In this document: positions 26,201-37,413 of the stretch, piece after piece | How positions within the stretch are numbered: the stretch's first letter is position 1 | How the letters are laid out: every line of letters begins with the position of its first letter | Source of the DNA: Siniperca chuatsi | Taxonomy: Eukaryota > Chordata > Actinopteri > Centrarchiformes > Sinipercidae | DNA length: 64,000 bases | Assembly (NCBI RefSeq): GCF_020085105.1 | Contig: NC_058043.1 | Span: 16,514,667 to 16,578,666 of the forward strand | Direction of reading: 5' to 3' | The notes under the pieces: generated by a model | Database searches by the model: none | The model's input: only the letters and a program-made list of their open reading frames with translations | What the model was told of the DNA's origin: nothing | Translations under genes and position numbers: made by a program

Positions 26201-29200
26201 TACTTTATTGATCCCTGAGGGGAAACTCTTTCGTTACAGCTGCTCACTGTCACGTCAGTGCGCACAGGAATAGATGTACTAAGCAAATCAAAATATAATA
26301 CACTATAATACAGCTAAGATAAATTAAGTACAAAGTGGATATAAGTATAAAAGCTAAAATAAGTGTAAGTACAGAAGTGGATTTACAGGTTGATAAGTAT
26401 GTACGGTATAATACAATGTAATAAAATAAGTAATAGTGCAATAATGAGTACTGTCAAGTTAAGTGTAGCAGATTAACCAGATTATTAGACGGTGGATGTT
26501 GCACAGCAGTAATATAAGTCTGAATAATTATCAATAAATAGGGAATATTAAACAGAAAACTTGCACAGGAGTATTAAACAGAGAATATTGCACAATATTT
26601 CAAGTATTGCAGTGATGTTAGAGGGAGGATTTAAAGAGTTTGATGGCCACAGGCAGGAATGACTTCCTGTAGCGCTCTGTGGTGCTTTTTGGGGGGATGA
26701 GTCTACCGCTGGAGGTGCTCCTTTGTTTGACCAGCACGTCATGGAGCGGGTGGGAGACACTGTCCAAGATGGCGTGTAGTTTGGCCAGCATCCTCCTCTC
26801 TGATACCACCGCCAGAGAGTCCAGCTCCACCCCCACAATGTCACTGGCCTCACGGATCAGTTTGTTGAGTCTGTTAGCATCCGCTACCCTCAACCTGCTG
26901 CCCCAGCATGCAACAGCATACAGGATAGCACTGGCCACCACAGATTCATAAAACATCCTCAGCATTGTCCAGCAGATGTTGAAGGACCTCAGCCTCCTCA
27001 GGAAATAGAGGCGGCTCTGGCCCTTCCTGTAAACAGCTTGAGTGTTCTTGGTCCAGTCCAGTTTATTATCCAAGTGTACTCCCAGGTACTTGTAATCCTC
27101 TACAGTGTCCACACTGACCCCCTGGATGGAAACCGGGGTCGCCGGTGCCTTGGCCCTTCGTAGATCTACAACCAGCTCCTTAGACTTTGTCGCATTGAGC
27201 TGCAGATGGTTCTGCTCACACCATGAGTTCCCCACCACAGCCCTGTACTCAGCCTCATCACCACCACTGATACTTCCCACCACAGCAGAGTCATCAGAAA
27301 ACTTCTTCTTGATGTTGCTGTCGCTTGGGATTGCTACATCTATCACATTTATGCCTTCTCCTGCTTTTGTCGATCAACACAATGCCCAGTTTAAAATCAG
27401 TTCAGTAAAACACATTTTGGACATGACAGGTGGTGTTGATGAAGGATAAAGCCTTCAGAATTAAACTGCAAAGCTCCTTTTTCAAGGATTGTAACATCTG
27501 CTTTTCATATTCATGTTTGTTCCGTCAGACAACGACAGAGATGAGTTCAGGTTACTGTGTACAGATGGCACGCAAGCTCCTCTCAGTCACTACAGAAGTT
27601 GTAATCTGGGTCGTGGTCCAGGAGGCGGCATGGTCACCAGATTTAACTTTCGCAAGGTTGCTCGCAAATTTCTAGTGACCGTGCAGGTACATTTTCTTGT
27701 TCATCCATTTTCTTTTCCCACTTTTTCCACAAACATCACACACTTTGTTTCCACACTACATGTCCTTAGTTGTCCTTTTACCCCAAAAAAAGATTCTTCA
27801 AGGATTCTTTGTTGCTGTTTAGATGTTGTTTGGCCAACGAGGAAGAGAGAGGCAGCGCTTCCAACTCTTCGACTCATCTGCTTTTGGAGAAAATGACCTT
27901 CTCTTCAAAGATGTGACGGATAAACTAGCTGTTCTGCCAGATGACATGGATGTCAGTCAGGTGCTGGGGCTGGATTATGTGGCACTTCTCAAAGGTCTTG
28001 GACATGAAGGTGTGTGGTTGTTCTTTTTAGTATTCAAAACAGACTGGCTGAGATTTTATGACCTCATTGAACCTGTATGTGTGCAGGAAGTTCACTGGAG
28101 GACAGTGTTGTGCGATGGTGCTGTATTAGCCATGCAGAGCAGAAGAAATGTGAGCAGTGGGCTCTCAGTATAAAGTCAGACCCGCTGGTGTGTGTTAGAG
28201 CAGTCTCCATGCGCAACTGTATTGAGAAAATTAAGGTAAGTCATATAAATCACATGATGTTGGGATGTTGACATTTCATCACACTTGAAAAACACCTATT
28301 ATTCAAGCTGCAACTGCCTGTATACTCTCCCAACATCGCTGACGCAATTTGCTACAGAGGGACGAGGTGGACGCCGTCTCGCTGGATGCAACTCACTCTT
28401 TCATCGCAGGAAAATGTGGTCTTGTCCCTGTAGTCACAGAATATTATGGTAAGACTCTGTTTACATAGTTTTTCTACTAAGGTTTATTTTCAAAATGCAT
28501 ATACGCACAGCGACGAGGTGGCTCCAAACTCAAGTTGGAGCCTTTTCTACTGTATATTTCTATATACATCTTTTAAGTCATTTATGAAGCAAAACTTTTG
28601 CTGCTTTTTTCTGTTTTTATATCAGGGTAAATTTGTAAATTTAATATTTTTGAGTTTTTTGGACAGAACAAGCAATTAGCCTTTCTTATTCTCTTTTATT
28701 TGGATTTGTACAAATAATAAGGCAGTGTACAAATAATATAGTCATTGTAGCAAAATCTAATAATAATATTATAGTAACAAATAGTAATAATAAATGATAA
28801 TACAAGTACATAAAAAATACATAAAATCCAAAATAGGTATTTGACACTGAAATGAACATTTTCTGAAGGAAGAGCACCCAAATAAAGGGCTGCTAATTTA
28901 AGTGGGTTTTCTACCCAGAGTTTTTGAAAAATGTTTGACTTTTTATTAACTAAACGATGAATTGTAATAATAAGCTGCTTCATTCAAAAAATATTGATCC
29001 GTTTCCTCTGTGTTTTTCTTGGACTCTTAGGACAAGTATGTGTGCCAGCTGAAGGATTGACCCACTTAGAGACCGATGGTAAGACAGTAAACGACCAACT
29101 TGAAGCTGATGTGATTGTAGTCTTTACATGCCACTGTCTCTGTCCTCAGTGTTGCCCTCAGTGGTGGGTGTGGCAGTGGCAAAGAGCTCCAGCAGAAACA

Positions 29201-32200
29201 TATTCATCGGGAACCTCGGAGGCCGTCGCTCCTGTCATGGCCGCATGTACAGCCCAGCAGGCTGGCTGCTGCCGTACAGACACAGGTTAAGCCTGGAGCA
29301 TAACAGCAGCTCTGCCTGTGATCCAAACCAAGGTACTGTTCTGAATCGGTCACATGGAGTCCTGCATAAAAAGCTTTATTGAACTTATTCACCAGGATTC
29401 GACTTTATATTTACACTCTTGTTGTAAGAATATCATGTTATATCTCTTCTGTGTGCTGTGACCTCTTGTGACACTTTCTACTGTTGGCTGCTTGTCTTTT
29501 TGCCATTTTAAATGTAACACATTTTTGCACTCACACACAGTATAGCTGCAGTATGCCACTTTGTGTTTTCTTAGCGTACAACGAGGTGTTTTGGAAAGGC
29601 TGTCTTCCTGGCTCTCAGGGGAATCTGTGTAAAGTGTGTATGGGAGGCACAGGGGAGGCTGCCACCAAACGCTGTGCTGACAACCACAATGAGCGTTACT
29701 ATGGCAACATGGGGGCTTTAAGGTATGCGTGGTGGCTCACCTGAATCAGAGCTTCCTGTTCGCCTGTGGTTGCTGGTGTGGAGCGTTTAAAGAGTTTTTG
29801 AAGTGAAAATTATGAAAAAGCATTTTTTCCTCACTTACCTTTTGTGGTATGCAGCCATTAAGTTAGTTTGGGTTTTATTTGTCCTTTTAAGTTTAAAGTT
29901 CTATGTCTTTTACATTTACCGCCACCCCAATACAAGTGATGTAAAAGGAATAACGTTTATGGCGCTCACAGCATTTAAAACATTATATGTAAACCTGAAT
30001 TAACAGATTTTTTGGCCACTTAGGGGCAGCTGTAAAAGCAACACTGAGATATTATCACCTTTTAAATTGATATGGTGAACTTATTAGCAAACAGTTGCAT
30101 GTTTACACATCCAGCAGATACAAAGCAACATTAGTGTTCATTTGGAGTTGTGGTTCTGCCTAATATTCACTCTCTTTTAGCTTTTCTTTCCTCCACCAAT
30201 TCCTCAGGAGAATATCTGGCTCTTCAGTTGCTAACTGCTATACTGTGTTCACCAGCTAGTCACTAACTTTGTCTGTCAGCTGTTGGGTGCTGCACAGGTA
30301 GTGTACCATCAGTTATTAGAAAACAGCTTCCTGCTGCGGTCGAAAACAACACTGAGAGCGGTGAGAGTGAATCAAAACAGTAAAGTTTCAGGCCTTAAAA
30401 CCAAAACATCAGCTTAAAGATGTTAAAATGAGCTGAGGGGAACTGCAGGTTGATAATTCTCTGTGGGTTTGCCGCTAAGAATGACTACTTTCACATACAA
30501 GAACTCATTTAATCCATTGTTAATAAAAAAAAATATTAAAATATAGCTGGTCTAAAATCAACAGCAACACCTCTTTCCAGAAACAGTGCCCCCATTATTC
30601 TGGATAATCTGCAAAATACACCGTCAACTGTTGTCATAGGGACTATTTTTTTGGTAGAAAGTAGTTCTGCCTCCACCTCCATTGTATTTGAGTGGAGGCC
30701 AAAATTTCAAACCTTGGGCAAATAAAATCAAAACTACTTGTGTGGCTGGATGCTACTAGGGCGGTGAGAAAATGTTTTTATGTAACTTGGCTGAATTGAC
30801 CCTTTAATCCTTTAGCCCTTTACTCATTATTCACAGGTGTCTGGTTGGAGATGCAAGTGGTAAAAGCTACGGCGATGTGGCCTTCCTTGAGCAGCACAAC
30901 CTTCTTGCCAACGTCCTCAGTGAGATATTCAAGATGAAGTTTTGACATGAACACACACACTGATGCTAACACATACTGTATGTTTATCATGTTACATTGT
31001 ATCTTTGTCGTGTTGTACTTCAGGTTTGAGTTCCACCGGTTGGGCCGAGGGCTGGACGTCATCCGACTTTGAGCTGCTGTGTGGTGATGGTCGTCGGGCC
31101 CCGTTGTCAGAGTGGGAGAGCTGTAACCTCGGAGTCATCCCTCCTAACACCATCATGACACGGCCAGTGCTCACGGCACGAGTGTACGACTTCCTCATGA
31201 AGTCGCAGGTCAGCTTATGCGAACAGACTCTTTTAACAGATGGGAGTGTTTTAAATCAGGCTTTCCTTGTATGCACCATGGCGGACAGTCTACGAAACAT
31301 GGGTCTCTGCTGCCTCTTGAAGTCATCAAGAATAGTGTAAGTTTCAGGTTCTGTCACTCTACGGCTCAGCAGCACCTCTACCACTTAAAGTAAACCCTTA
31401 ACGCTGCAGCTTGAGACAGATGAAGTATGAAAGTCTTGAAGATGCCTTTAACTAACATGCAAAACTCCAAGGTGCTTGCCATTGCATTTAGGACGGGTTT
31501 ATTTCAGGTCACAGTTTGATGCTTTTCTTCAAGAAATATAAACACTTTGTGGGGGGGTGTTTTAAGTTGTTTAACGACAAGCAGCCTTACAAGATATTTT
31601 CCTGAATAAAATAGTCTAAAATTACCAAATTTTGATTTACATCTGCAATTATCTAACGATTAAGTACACAAGAGTGAAATCTAATCAGACATTTGATGCC
31701 AGCTTTTGGTTATATTGTACTATGGACACATTTCAGTTGGTACCACAACATTATTGAGGTCCAATAGCAGCTCTAGTCGCGACCACATTGCCGGCAGAAA
31801 CTGTTGCCAAGGATCCAGTTCTTTGCTTCTGCTGATGAATACTGATGGAAATCAGCACATTTGTGAAATGGGGAGTGTTTAGGTGGATATTTACTCTTGT
31901 AAAATTCTACCCTATAGGAAACTTTGGCAGCCAATCCAAACACAGAGTTCAAGCTCTTTGAGTCTCACCAATACGGAGAAAGTGATCTGCTGTTCAAAGA
32001 TGCAACTCGGTGTTTTGTCCACACAAGCCACATGGACTACCGCTCCATCCTCGGAGATGACTTTTACAGTCACGCAGAAACTGTCTTCAACTGCACACAC
32101 TCTGGTAAGCTTACAATAAAAATAAACTTGCTTGACTGTCAAACATATAACTGAACTCGATAATGCTAATGTTTACATCTATTTTCCTCACAACAGATAT

Positions 32201-32240
32201 CTTGGAGTTTTGTAATCAGGACGTGTGTAGCATATTCTAA
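23207..32240 (+). CDS. Secreted two-lobed transferrin-family protein (melanotransferrin / otolith matrix protein-like)
   Basis: Coding exons: 23207-23261, 23648-23811, 24763-24862, 24974-25150, 25273-25435, 25551-25615, 27529-27686, 27823-28009, 28087-28235, 28358-28448, 29031-29078, 29150-29332, 29575-29722, 30837-30919, 31024-31208, 31918-32104, 32197-32240; 2187 nt, 728 aa (human melanotransferrin 738). A signal peptide (residues 1-18, LLFFIFVCC core) precedes MRWCTVSDPEQRKC, the classic transferrin start. The second lobe starts near VVRWCCISHAEQKKC (about residue 361). By alignment to serum transferrin the Asp ligand remains in each lobe (D83, D416). Both Tyr, the His and the anion-binding Arg are replaced (N-lobe about L111, S215, G274, W138; C-lobe about V457, N558, N632, S487). 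The end DILEFCNQDVCSIF has no hydrophobic GPI tail, unlike melanotransferrin. N-glycosylation sequons include NSS and NCT. Serum transferrin is unlikely; a melanotransferrin/OMP-1 relative is my best placement, so no symbol is given. Confidence 0.85.
24165..24560. repeat. Probable dispersed repeat in a transferrin-like intron
   Basis: The string CTCGACCGATATTGGATTTT followed by GAGGCCGATAGTGATATTTG matches the terminus of a recurrent fish element marked by 'CGACCGATAT ... GCCGATA'. The right boundary was not resolved. No ORF. Confidence 0.35.
25672..25835 (+). mobile_element. tRNA-derived SINE in a transferrin-like intron
   Basis: An A-box-like TGGTAGCCTAGGGGTTTAAG and a B-box-like GATTTGAGTCCAGCCAGG are followed by a tail with CATTTCCTGTCATGTCTTTA and CTGTCTGTCTATTTAATAAA. 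This is the arrangement of a tRNA-derived SINE. An antisense tail fragment of the same kind lies at 50963-51030. Confidence 0.7.
25880..27420 (-). mobile_element. Old non-LTR retroelement remnant (split by a younger LINE)
   Basis: Two minus-strand coding pieces belong together. One at about 27302-27400 reads VIDVAIPSDSNIKKK; the other at about 25890-26188 begins KKKEHEKLKKYQGL and continues VVPVVIGALGAVTPKLGEWL. This is the C-terminal part of a retroelement protein common in fish genomes. The ID(K)...VIDVA spacing suggests a restriction-like endonuclease domain, as in R2/R4-type LINEs; that class is inferred. Frameshifts show it is dead. It lies antisense in the intron between exons 25551-25615 and 27529-27686. 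Confidence 0.6.
26189..27301 (-). mobile_element. 5'-truncated LINE (L2/CR1/Rex1-like) with partial reverse transcriptase
   Basis: A minus-strand ORF starting near 27301 opens with FSDDSAVVG, the FxDD core of a reverse transcriptase. It continues with YKYLGVHLDNKLDW, LYFLRRLRSFNIC and FYESVVASAILYAVACWGSR, typical of LINE C-terminal regions, to a stop at 26618. A noncoding tail ending with TTGATCCC-type text (plus strand ACTTTATTGATCCCTGAGGG) reaches 26189. A 9-bp direct repeat CTTCTTCTT at 26180-26188 and 27302-27310 is the target-site duplication. The copy is 5'-truncated and incapable of moving by itself. Confidence 0.8.
29995..30830. repeat. Composite foldback-type dispersed repeat
   Basis: This intron segment contains AGCTGAGGGGAACTGCAG, CTCTGTGGGTTTGC, GTCATAGGGACTATTTTTTT and GGCTGGATGCTACTAGG. 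Similar blocks in both orientations occur at 34640-34925 and 44270-44520. It is noncoding and looks like a non-autonomous DNA element with internal inverted segments. Confidence 0.5.
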
Positions 32241-33946
32241 TGGACACACAGAAGGAAACGTTACCTTTCCCTGTGATACTCAGTGGTTCAACCCTTCATC
32301 CACAAACTTGATTCGTCCACATGTGATGACTGCAAACCATCACTGGTATCATCCTGTTCACAGCAGAGATTAAAGGCTAAAACTCTGCTGCCTGACTGCT
32401 TTTGCACAACAAGGGTTGGGATTCAATGCAAACCGAAGTGATTGACTTTTCAACACCTATAACTCTTTACTTCAGTCATTATTATTGCTTTCATGTCAAG
32501 TCTTCTTTCATAAGCAACTTTCAGATACCATTATGACTTTAAATGTTGTATTGTGTATAATCTGTGTTTCAAAAATGCAAAACACATTTGCTTTGTATTT
32601 TTAAGCCTGAAAACAAAACATTCCTGCCATTAACACAGCAAAGTGCAAACATGAAGCCTCACACAAAGAAGCTGAGATGACTCAAAGCATTGAGGTAATG
32701 ACAAAAGACATGACTACACTTGTAAATAATAAAAATAATCAGGTGTAAAATCAATGTGTGTAGAATAGGTAACATGTAACCATGTGTAAATTATCCAAGT
32801 TTTGCCTCACTTGTTAAATTTTTACATGCACCAATTATATTACAGTACTTAAGTTAATAAATCTCAAAGTGAGTGTGAGACTGGGAGCCAGAAAATATAT
32901 GGGGGTGCCATTTTAAAGCAATGGTTCTTACTATTGTTAATTAGTCTTAAAGCAGCTCTGAAATAAATGGCCTCAATCCTGGCTATACATTTTTACACAT
33001 ATTTTCCAATGGACCTCCACACTGTTTGAGATTGACGCTGTGGTTTAAATACAGATATCCAAACTCTTTGTTGATCACAGAAAGGAAACTTACTTCAGCT
33101 GAATACAGCTAGAACTACTGCATTATACTTAGTTTTGTATTAATTATGCAATGCAATTTATGTAATGCAGTTAAGTTGGTGTAAAGTTATTTAGTCATCT
33201 TTGTCTATATTACCTGCTTGTGGACCGAAGTCTGAATTAAAGGGGCATTAGAGGTATGTAGTCTTCTAGAGACTAGTGAAAATATGACTAAGGTTAAGAG
33301 CTCCATTTAAAATAACAAAGGTATATGTATACATGTGTATATGTACATGTACATATTTTGACAAATAAAACCGAACACCATAGCAATCTTCAACTATAAA
33401 TCTTTGACTACAACTCCCAGAGTACAGCGTGACAGTGTTTGGTGTTACGTAAATCCTGGTATTTCCTGTTGCTGTCACTTTAACAGCCCGACAAGGGTTC
33501 CCATGTTATATCAGGCTGCTGTGATTTGTCATGTTATTCAACCAACACTTCGTAGCTGCTGACACTGTTACTACAGTAACGTTAAACTGTAGCTACAATT
33601 ATAGCGCACAATATGGTATAGTAGCTAACTAGCGTACACGAACAAAGTTAGTTAGCTAGCTAGCGTTAGCTGACATTGTAACTGTTAACGTTAGCCAGCT
33701 GTTAGTCACCGGTTGTAACGTGCACTTTTGGAAAGTAGCCCAGTGACTGTTTCTTGCTATGTTTGAATATTTTCCTTTCATATATTCTGTACTTATAAGA
33801 CCATTATAATGTCATTAAAGGTTGCATTAAGTAGCATGTAGTCGTGTAGCTTCTTAGCTAGGTTACCTGACTGTTAGCATTGTCACCTGCGGTGTAAAGG
33901 AGATGTCTCATTTCTAACCGTCAGTGCTGTGTTTGTCTTGCTGCAG
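32241..33946. other. 3'UTR of the transferrin-like gene and sirt4 upstream region
   Basis: AATAAA at 32856-32861 is a candidate end for the transferrin-like transcript. The right part (about 33450-33900) is the sirt4 5' region, with a CGTTAGC/TAGCTAGC cluster and a spliced 5'UTR, since an acceptor abuts the ATG at 33947. No coding exon was seen. Confidence 0.5.
33577..33707. promoter_or_regulatory. CGTTAGC / TAGCTAGC word cluster upstream of sirt4
   Basis: TAACGTTAA at 33577-33585, TAGCTAACTAGCG near 33622, GTTAGTTAGCTAGCTAGCGT at about 33647-33666, and TTAACGTTAGCCAGC near 33686 lie 240-370 bp upstream of the sirt4 start codon. They share long words with the cluster at 13095-13156. Confidence 0.45.
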
Positions 33947-35569
33947 ATGAGATTACCATGGCGGATCCTCATATTACACACAGCACCTGTAAGGAGGGCA
34001 TCCTCAGTCCCTGCAGGTGTGTTGAGCTTTGTCCCCGCCTGCAGCACCACTGATGCCCACTCCCTGGAGCTGCTGCAGGACTTTGTGTCCCGAGCCAGAC
34101 GCCTGTTTGTTATCAGTGGAGCAGGACTCTCCACAGAGTCAGGGATCCCTGATTACCGCTCAGAGGGTGTCGGGCTGTATGCTCGCACTGACAGACGACC
34201 CATGCAGCATGTAGAGTTTGTCCACAGCGCAAAGTCTCGCCAGCGCTACTGGGCCAGAAACTTTGTGGGGTGGCCGCAGTTCTCCTCCCGTCAGCCAAAC
34301 TCTGCACACAAGGTCCTGCAGCGGTGGGAGGAGAGAGGCAAGCTGCACTGGCTGGTTACACAGAATGTGGATGCTCTTCATTCAAAGGCAGGACAGAAAA
34401 GACTGACTGAGCTCCACGGCTGTGCACACAGGTGAGAAAACACCAAATGACACATTAACCATGAACCTAATAGCTGTCAAGATTGTGGTCTTCAGATTTT
34501 TATTTTGTCCAGGATTTATGGAAAAGGGAAAGCTATAACTGCTACATATTAGTGCTTGATAAGTCATTAGATTTTGTTTAAACAAAAATGATAAACAGTG
34601 CCAGTAGGAAATGATTGTCAGTAAAAAAAAGTAAATACAGCAGTATATTTAAAGGGTTGGTTGATCTAAATGACAAAAAAACATTTTAACTCCTAGTGAT
34701 ATCTAGCCGCACAGATAGATTTGGTTTATACATTAGAGGTGAATGGAATTTCATTTGTAGTGCCCACAACATTTAAAAATTTGATTTAATAGTTCAGTAG
34801 CAACATTATTCTGTATTCTGGATCATCCACAGACCTCACTGTAAGCTGTCATCCATAGGGTCTATTTCTTCGATATAAAGTAGTTGCAAATAAATCTGTT
34901 CACAGTGAGGTCTTCTTAAGTAAGTTTTTATAAGTCACTATCCACATGCCTATCTACAAAAATGTGTTTAAAGATGAAATGTTGGGGCTCATATGTGTCC
35001 TCAGGGTGATGTGTCTAGGCTGTGGTGCCATCTCGGCGAGGGAGGAGCTCCAGACGCGATTTGTAGCACTAAACCCGGACTGGAGAGCGCAGGCCGGCGC
35101 TGTGGCTCCGGACGGTGATGTCTTCTTAGAGGACGAGCAGGTCCTCCATTTCAGAGTTCCCTCCTGTGAGGACTGTGGAGGGATACTGAAGCCTGCGGTC
35201 ACGTTTTTTGGAGACACTGTGAACAAAGGGACAGTACAGTCAGTGCACGACAGACTGGCGGAGTCGGATGCGCTGCTAGTCGTGGGGTCATCGTTACAGG
35301 TCGGTTTTTTAGAAAAATGTGTGAAGCACCTTGGTCAAGATAGCACAAGTATACAACACAATTATTCTGGATTTTTGAATTTGTGTATAATTGTGTCCCT
35401 CTCTGTTATTCCCAAGGTATATTCAGGATACAGGTTTTTACTGGCAGCGAGTGATAGGAAAATGCCAGTCGCCATCCTGAACATTGGGTCCACGAGGGCA
35501 GATCACCTGGCCGAGCTGAAAGTGAGCGGCCGCTGTGGTGAAGTGCTGTCAGTCATTCAACCTCTCTGA
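33947..35569 (+). CDS. sirt4: NAD-dependent protein lipoamidase/deacylase sirtuin-4, mitochondrial
   Basis: Class II sirtuin of the mitochondrial matrix; the family ADP-ribosylates glutamate dehydrogenase and removes lipoyl and related acyl groups. Exons 33947-34431, 35005-35299, 35417-35569 give 933 nt, 310 aa (human 314). The NAD-binding GAG at 58-60 opens [14 protein letters not shown], with VTQNVDALH near residue 137, catalytic His157 in ELHGC, and zinc cysteines C165/C168 and C216/C219. FFGDTVN and [14 protein letters not shown] are near identical to mammals. The Arg-rich N terminus ([17 protein letters not shown]) fits a mitochondrial targeting peptide. The first coding exon begins exactly at the ATG after CTGCAG, so an upstream noncoding exon exists. 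The first intron holds a foldback repeat. Confidence 0.97.
34640..34925. mobile_element. Foldback (palindromic) repeat in the sirt4 intron
   Basis: Its left half (CTAGTGATATCTAGCCGCAC) is the reverse-complement type of the block seen at about 30740. Its right half (CTGGATCATCCACAGACCTC, CATAGGGTCTATTTCTT) is in the forward orientation of the block at about 30600. This gives a head-to-head foldback structure typical of a non-autonomous DNA element. Confidence 0.5.
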
Positions 35570-35800
35570 CTGTCATGGACATGCAGTTTGGATATTAAGC
35601 TGGTCAAAACTACCTCGGATTTAAACCAGTAAACGACATAATCTACTTCAGGATGGCTGCCTCCGCTGTTTGGCACTTTTTTGTGTAACGTAAAAGGAGC
35701 CAGGAGCATCTACACTTCTCTGCCAGGAGAATTCGCTGCTATTATCAAAGTAGGGCAAATAGGGACAGTTGAATGTTAAAATGAGATTTGTCCTACTTCG

Positions 35801-35806
35801 AATAAA
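35801..35806 (+). terminator. sirt4: Poly(A) signal, sirt4
   Basis: AATAAA 232 nt after the sirt4 stop codon, followed by a TG-rich stretch. Confidence 0.65.
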
Positions 35807-37384
35807 GTGTGCCTGTCCTCTCCATGTTTGTGGAAGTGCAGGCAGTTATTGGATAAAGGTAAAAAAAAAATAATCATGTGGTAGGTAAGACACAATAGAG
35901 AGCTGCTTTGAAACAAATTCAAGAGATTATACAAAATATACTGCAATCAGCTGTTTTTAAAGGGTGTGATTTGTGTTATCCTGGAATGGATTAGTCTCAT
36001 GTTTTTATATAATGGTGCTGAGATTGATAGGTATACATCTTAAATGCTAACATAGTCAATAGAATGGACCTTTTGTCCCAATTTCTCCAACAATGTTTAA
36101 CTATACAAGTAAGAGGCTTGAGAGTTCAGTGTGTTTGTTCAGCAAACTGTCAAGCACTTGATCTTATTTTACCTAAAACTGATGCAAATGTTTGTATTTG
36201 AAATGTCATGACAAACGTGTTATTTTCAGTTTCACTTTATGTAAATAAATCATTTTAAAGCATTATAGCCCTTTATACATTAATTTGTCAAGGTGGACAC
36301 TTTCAACGTCAGTCTCCACAAATGTATGGTTTTGCAATTATCAATAGTCCCCTGACACCACACTTTATCAATTTATCTCAAACTTGGAGCTCCACAGTGA
36401 GGCTTCTAAGACTGAGGACCATTCAGACAAAACGTATCGACTTATTAAGTCTGCAGATTGAGAACTATAGTGCTGTACAACAGACCTTCTTACAGCGGAA
36501 AATGTGACTTGCCATAGCAGCAAAGGCACAAGTGGCGCTACTTTTATACCAACAGGAAATGTTTATGCTTTCACTGCTGCGTGTTAATCAAACTGCAACT
36601 TTGGAACGCCACTGCTGTTTGTTTTTTGAGGTGCTCCTGCAGCTGTTTGACAACATCCACAATTTTATTATTCCAGCTATAAGGAGCTCCTTCATTTCCT
36701 CTGTGCATTGTATTGTTGGACAGAACACAGCTATAGTTTTGACTTGGAACTGGTACAAGTAAAAGCAAAGCAGGCATTATTATTAAATCTGCGCTTTTCC
36801 TGTTATGGCATGTCAAAGTGTCTATTATTATTTGTCATGGACCTATTATCTGTATACTGTTGGTCAAAAAGACTCAGTGTACTTTATACACACCACAAAA
36901 GTAACATACCCTAGTAGACGACTACCGTACACCTAATTAATCAGTTTTGTTAACGTAACATACAGTACTCAAATTAATTGGTTTTGTGAAGCTTATTGAA
37001 CTTATATTTTTAATTGTGTTTATTCAGACTGGAGTCCAAGTAGGATCACGTGAGAGATGTTCTCTGTTAAAATAAAACAACTTTACTGAAGCACATGATT
37101 TTACATACCAGGACATAAACACCAGTAACTTTGTAGACTTTGAAAATGGCTGTGGAATACTTGGTGTTGTTCGCCCTGGATATTAATTACATAATCTGAC
37201 AAAAATAACACTCAAAGTTTCTGAAACGTATTTGGTCACTTTAATCAGGGCCTTCTGTCATAATGTTGGTAGTGTGTGTGCACTGTCTCCCAGTGTTTGA
37301 ATACCACTGCACATTAAGAAATAAACAGCTGTTTTGACACAGTGTAATGGAGTGATGAAGTAAAGCCCACATATTTTATAAGAG

Positions 37385-37390
37385 TTTATT
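37385..37390 (-). terminator. Poly(A) signal, C1orf74-type gene
   Basis: AATAAA on the minus strand, 24 nt after the stop codon at 37414; a very short 3'UTR. Confidence 0.6.
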
Positions 37391-37413
37391 TTAAACACAA
37401 ACTTATGCTAGCA

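Larger units (their letters stand above)
35570..37413. other. sirt4 3'UTR and intergenic / C1orf74 3'UTR
   Basis: sirt4 poly(A) signal at 35801-35806 and the minus-strand C1orf74-type poly(A) signal at 37385-37390 bound about 1.6 kb of AT-rich sequence between two converging genes. No coding exon was seen. A palindromic E-box TCACGTGA lies at 37046-37053. Confidence 0.5.

Noticed and set aside
26679-27449. Plus-strand ORFs of 90 and 114 codons
   Set aside because: They are antisense to the LINE reverse transcriptase and the older retroelement; the protein similarity is on the minus strand.
23207-32240. Serum transferrin or true melanotransferrin
   Set aside because: Iron ligands are missing in both lobes, which speaks against serum transferrin; the lack of a GPI tail and N-lobe iron site speaks against melanotransferrin proper. 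The gene was left without a symbol.
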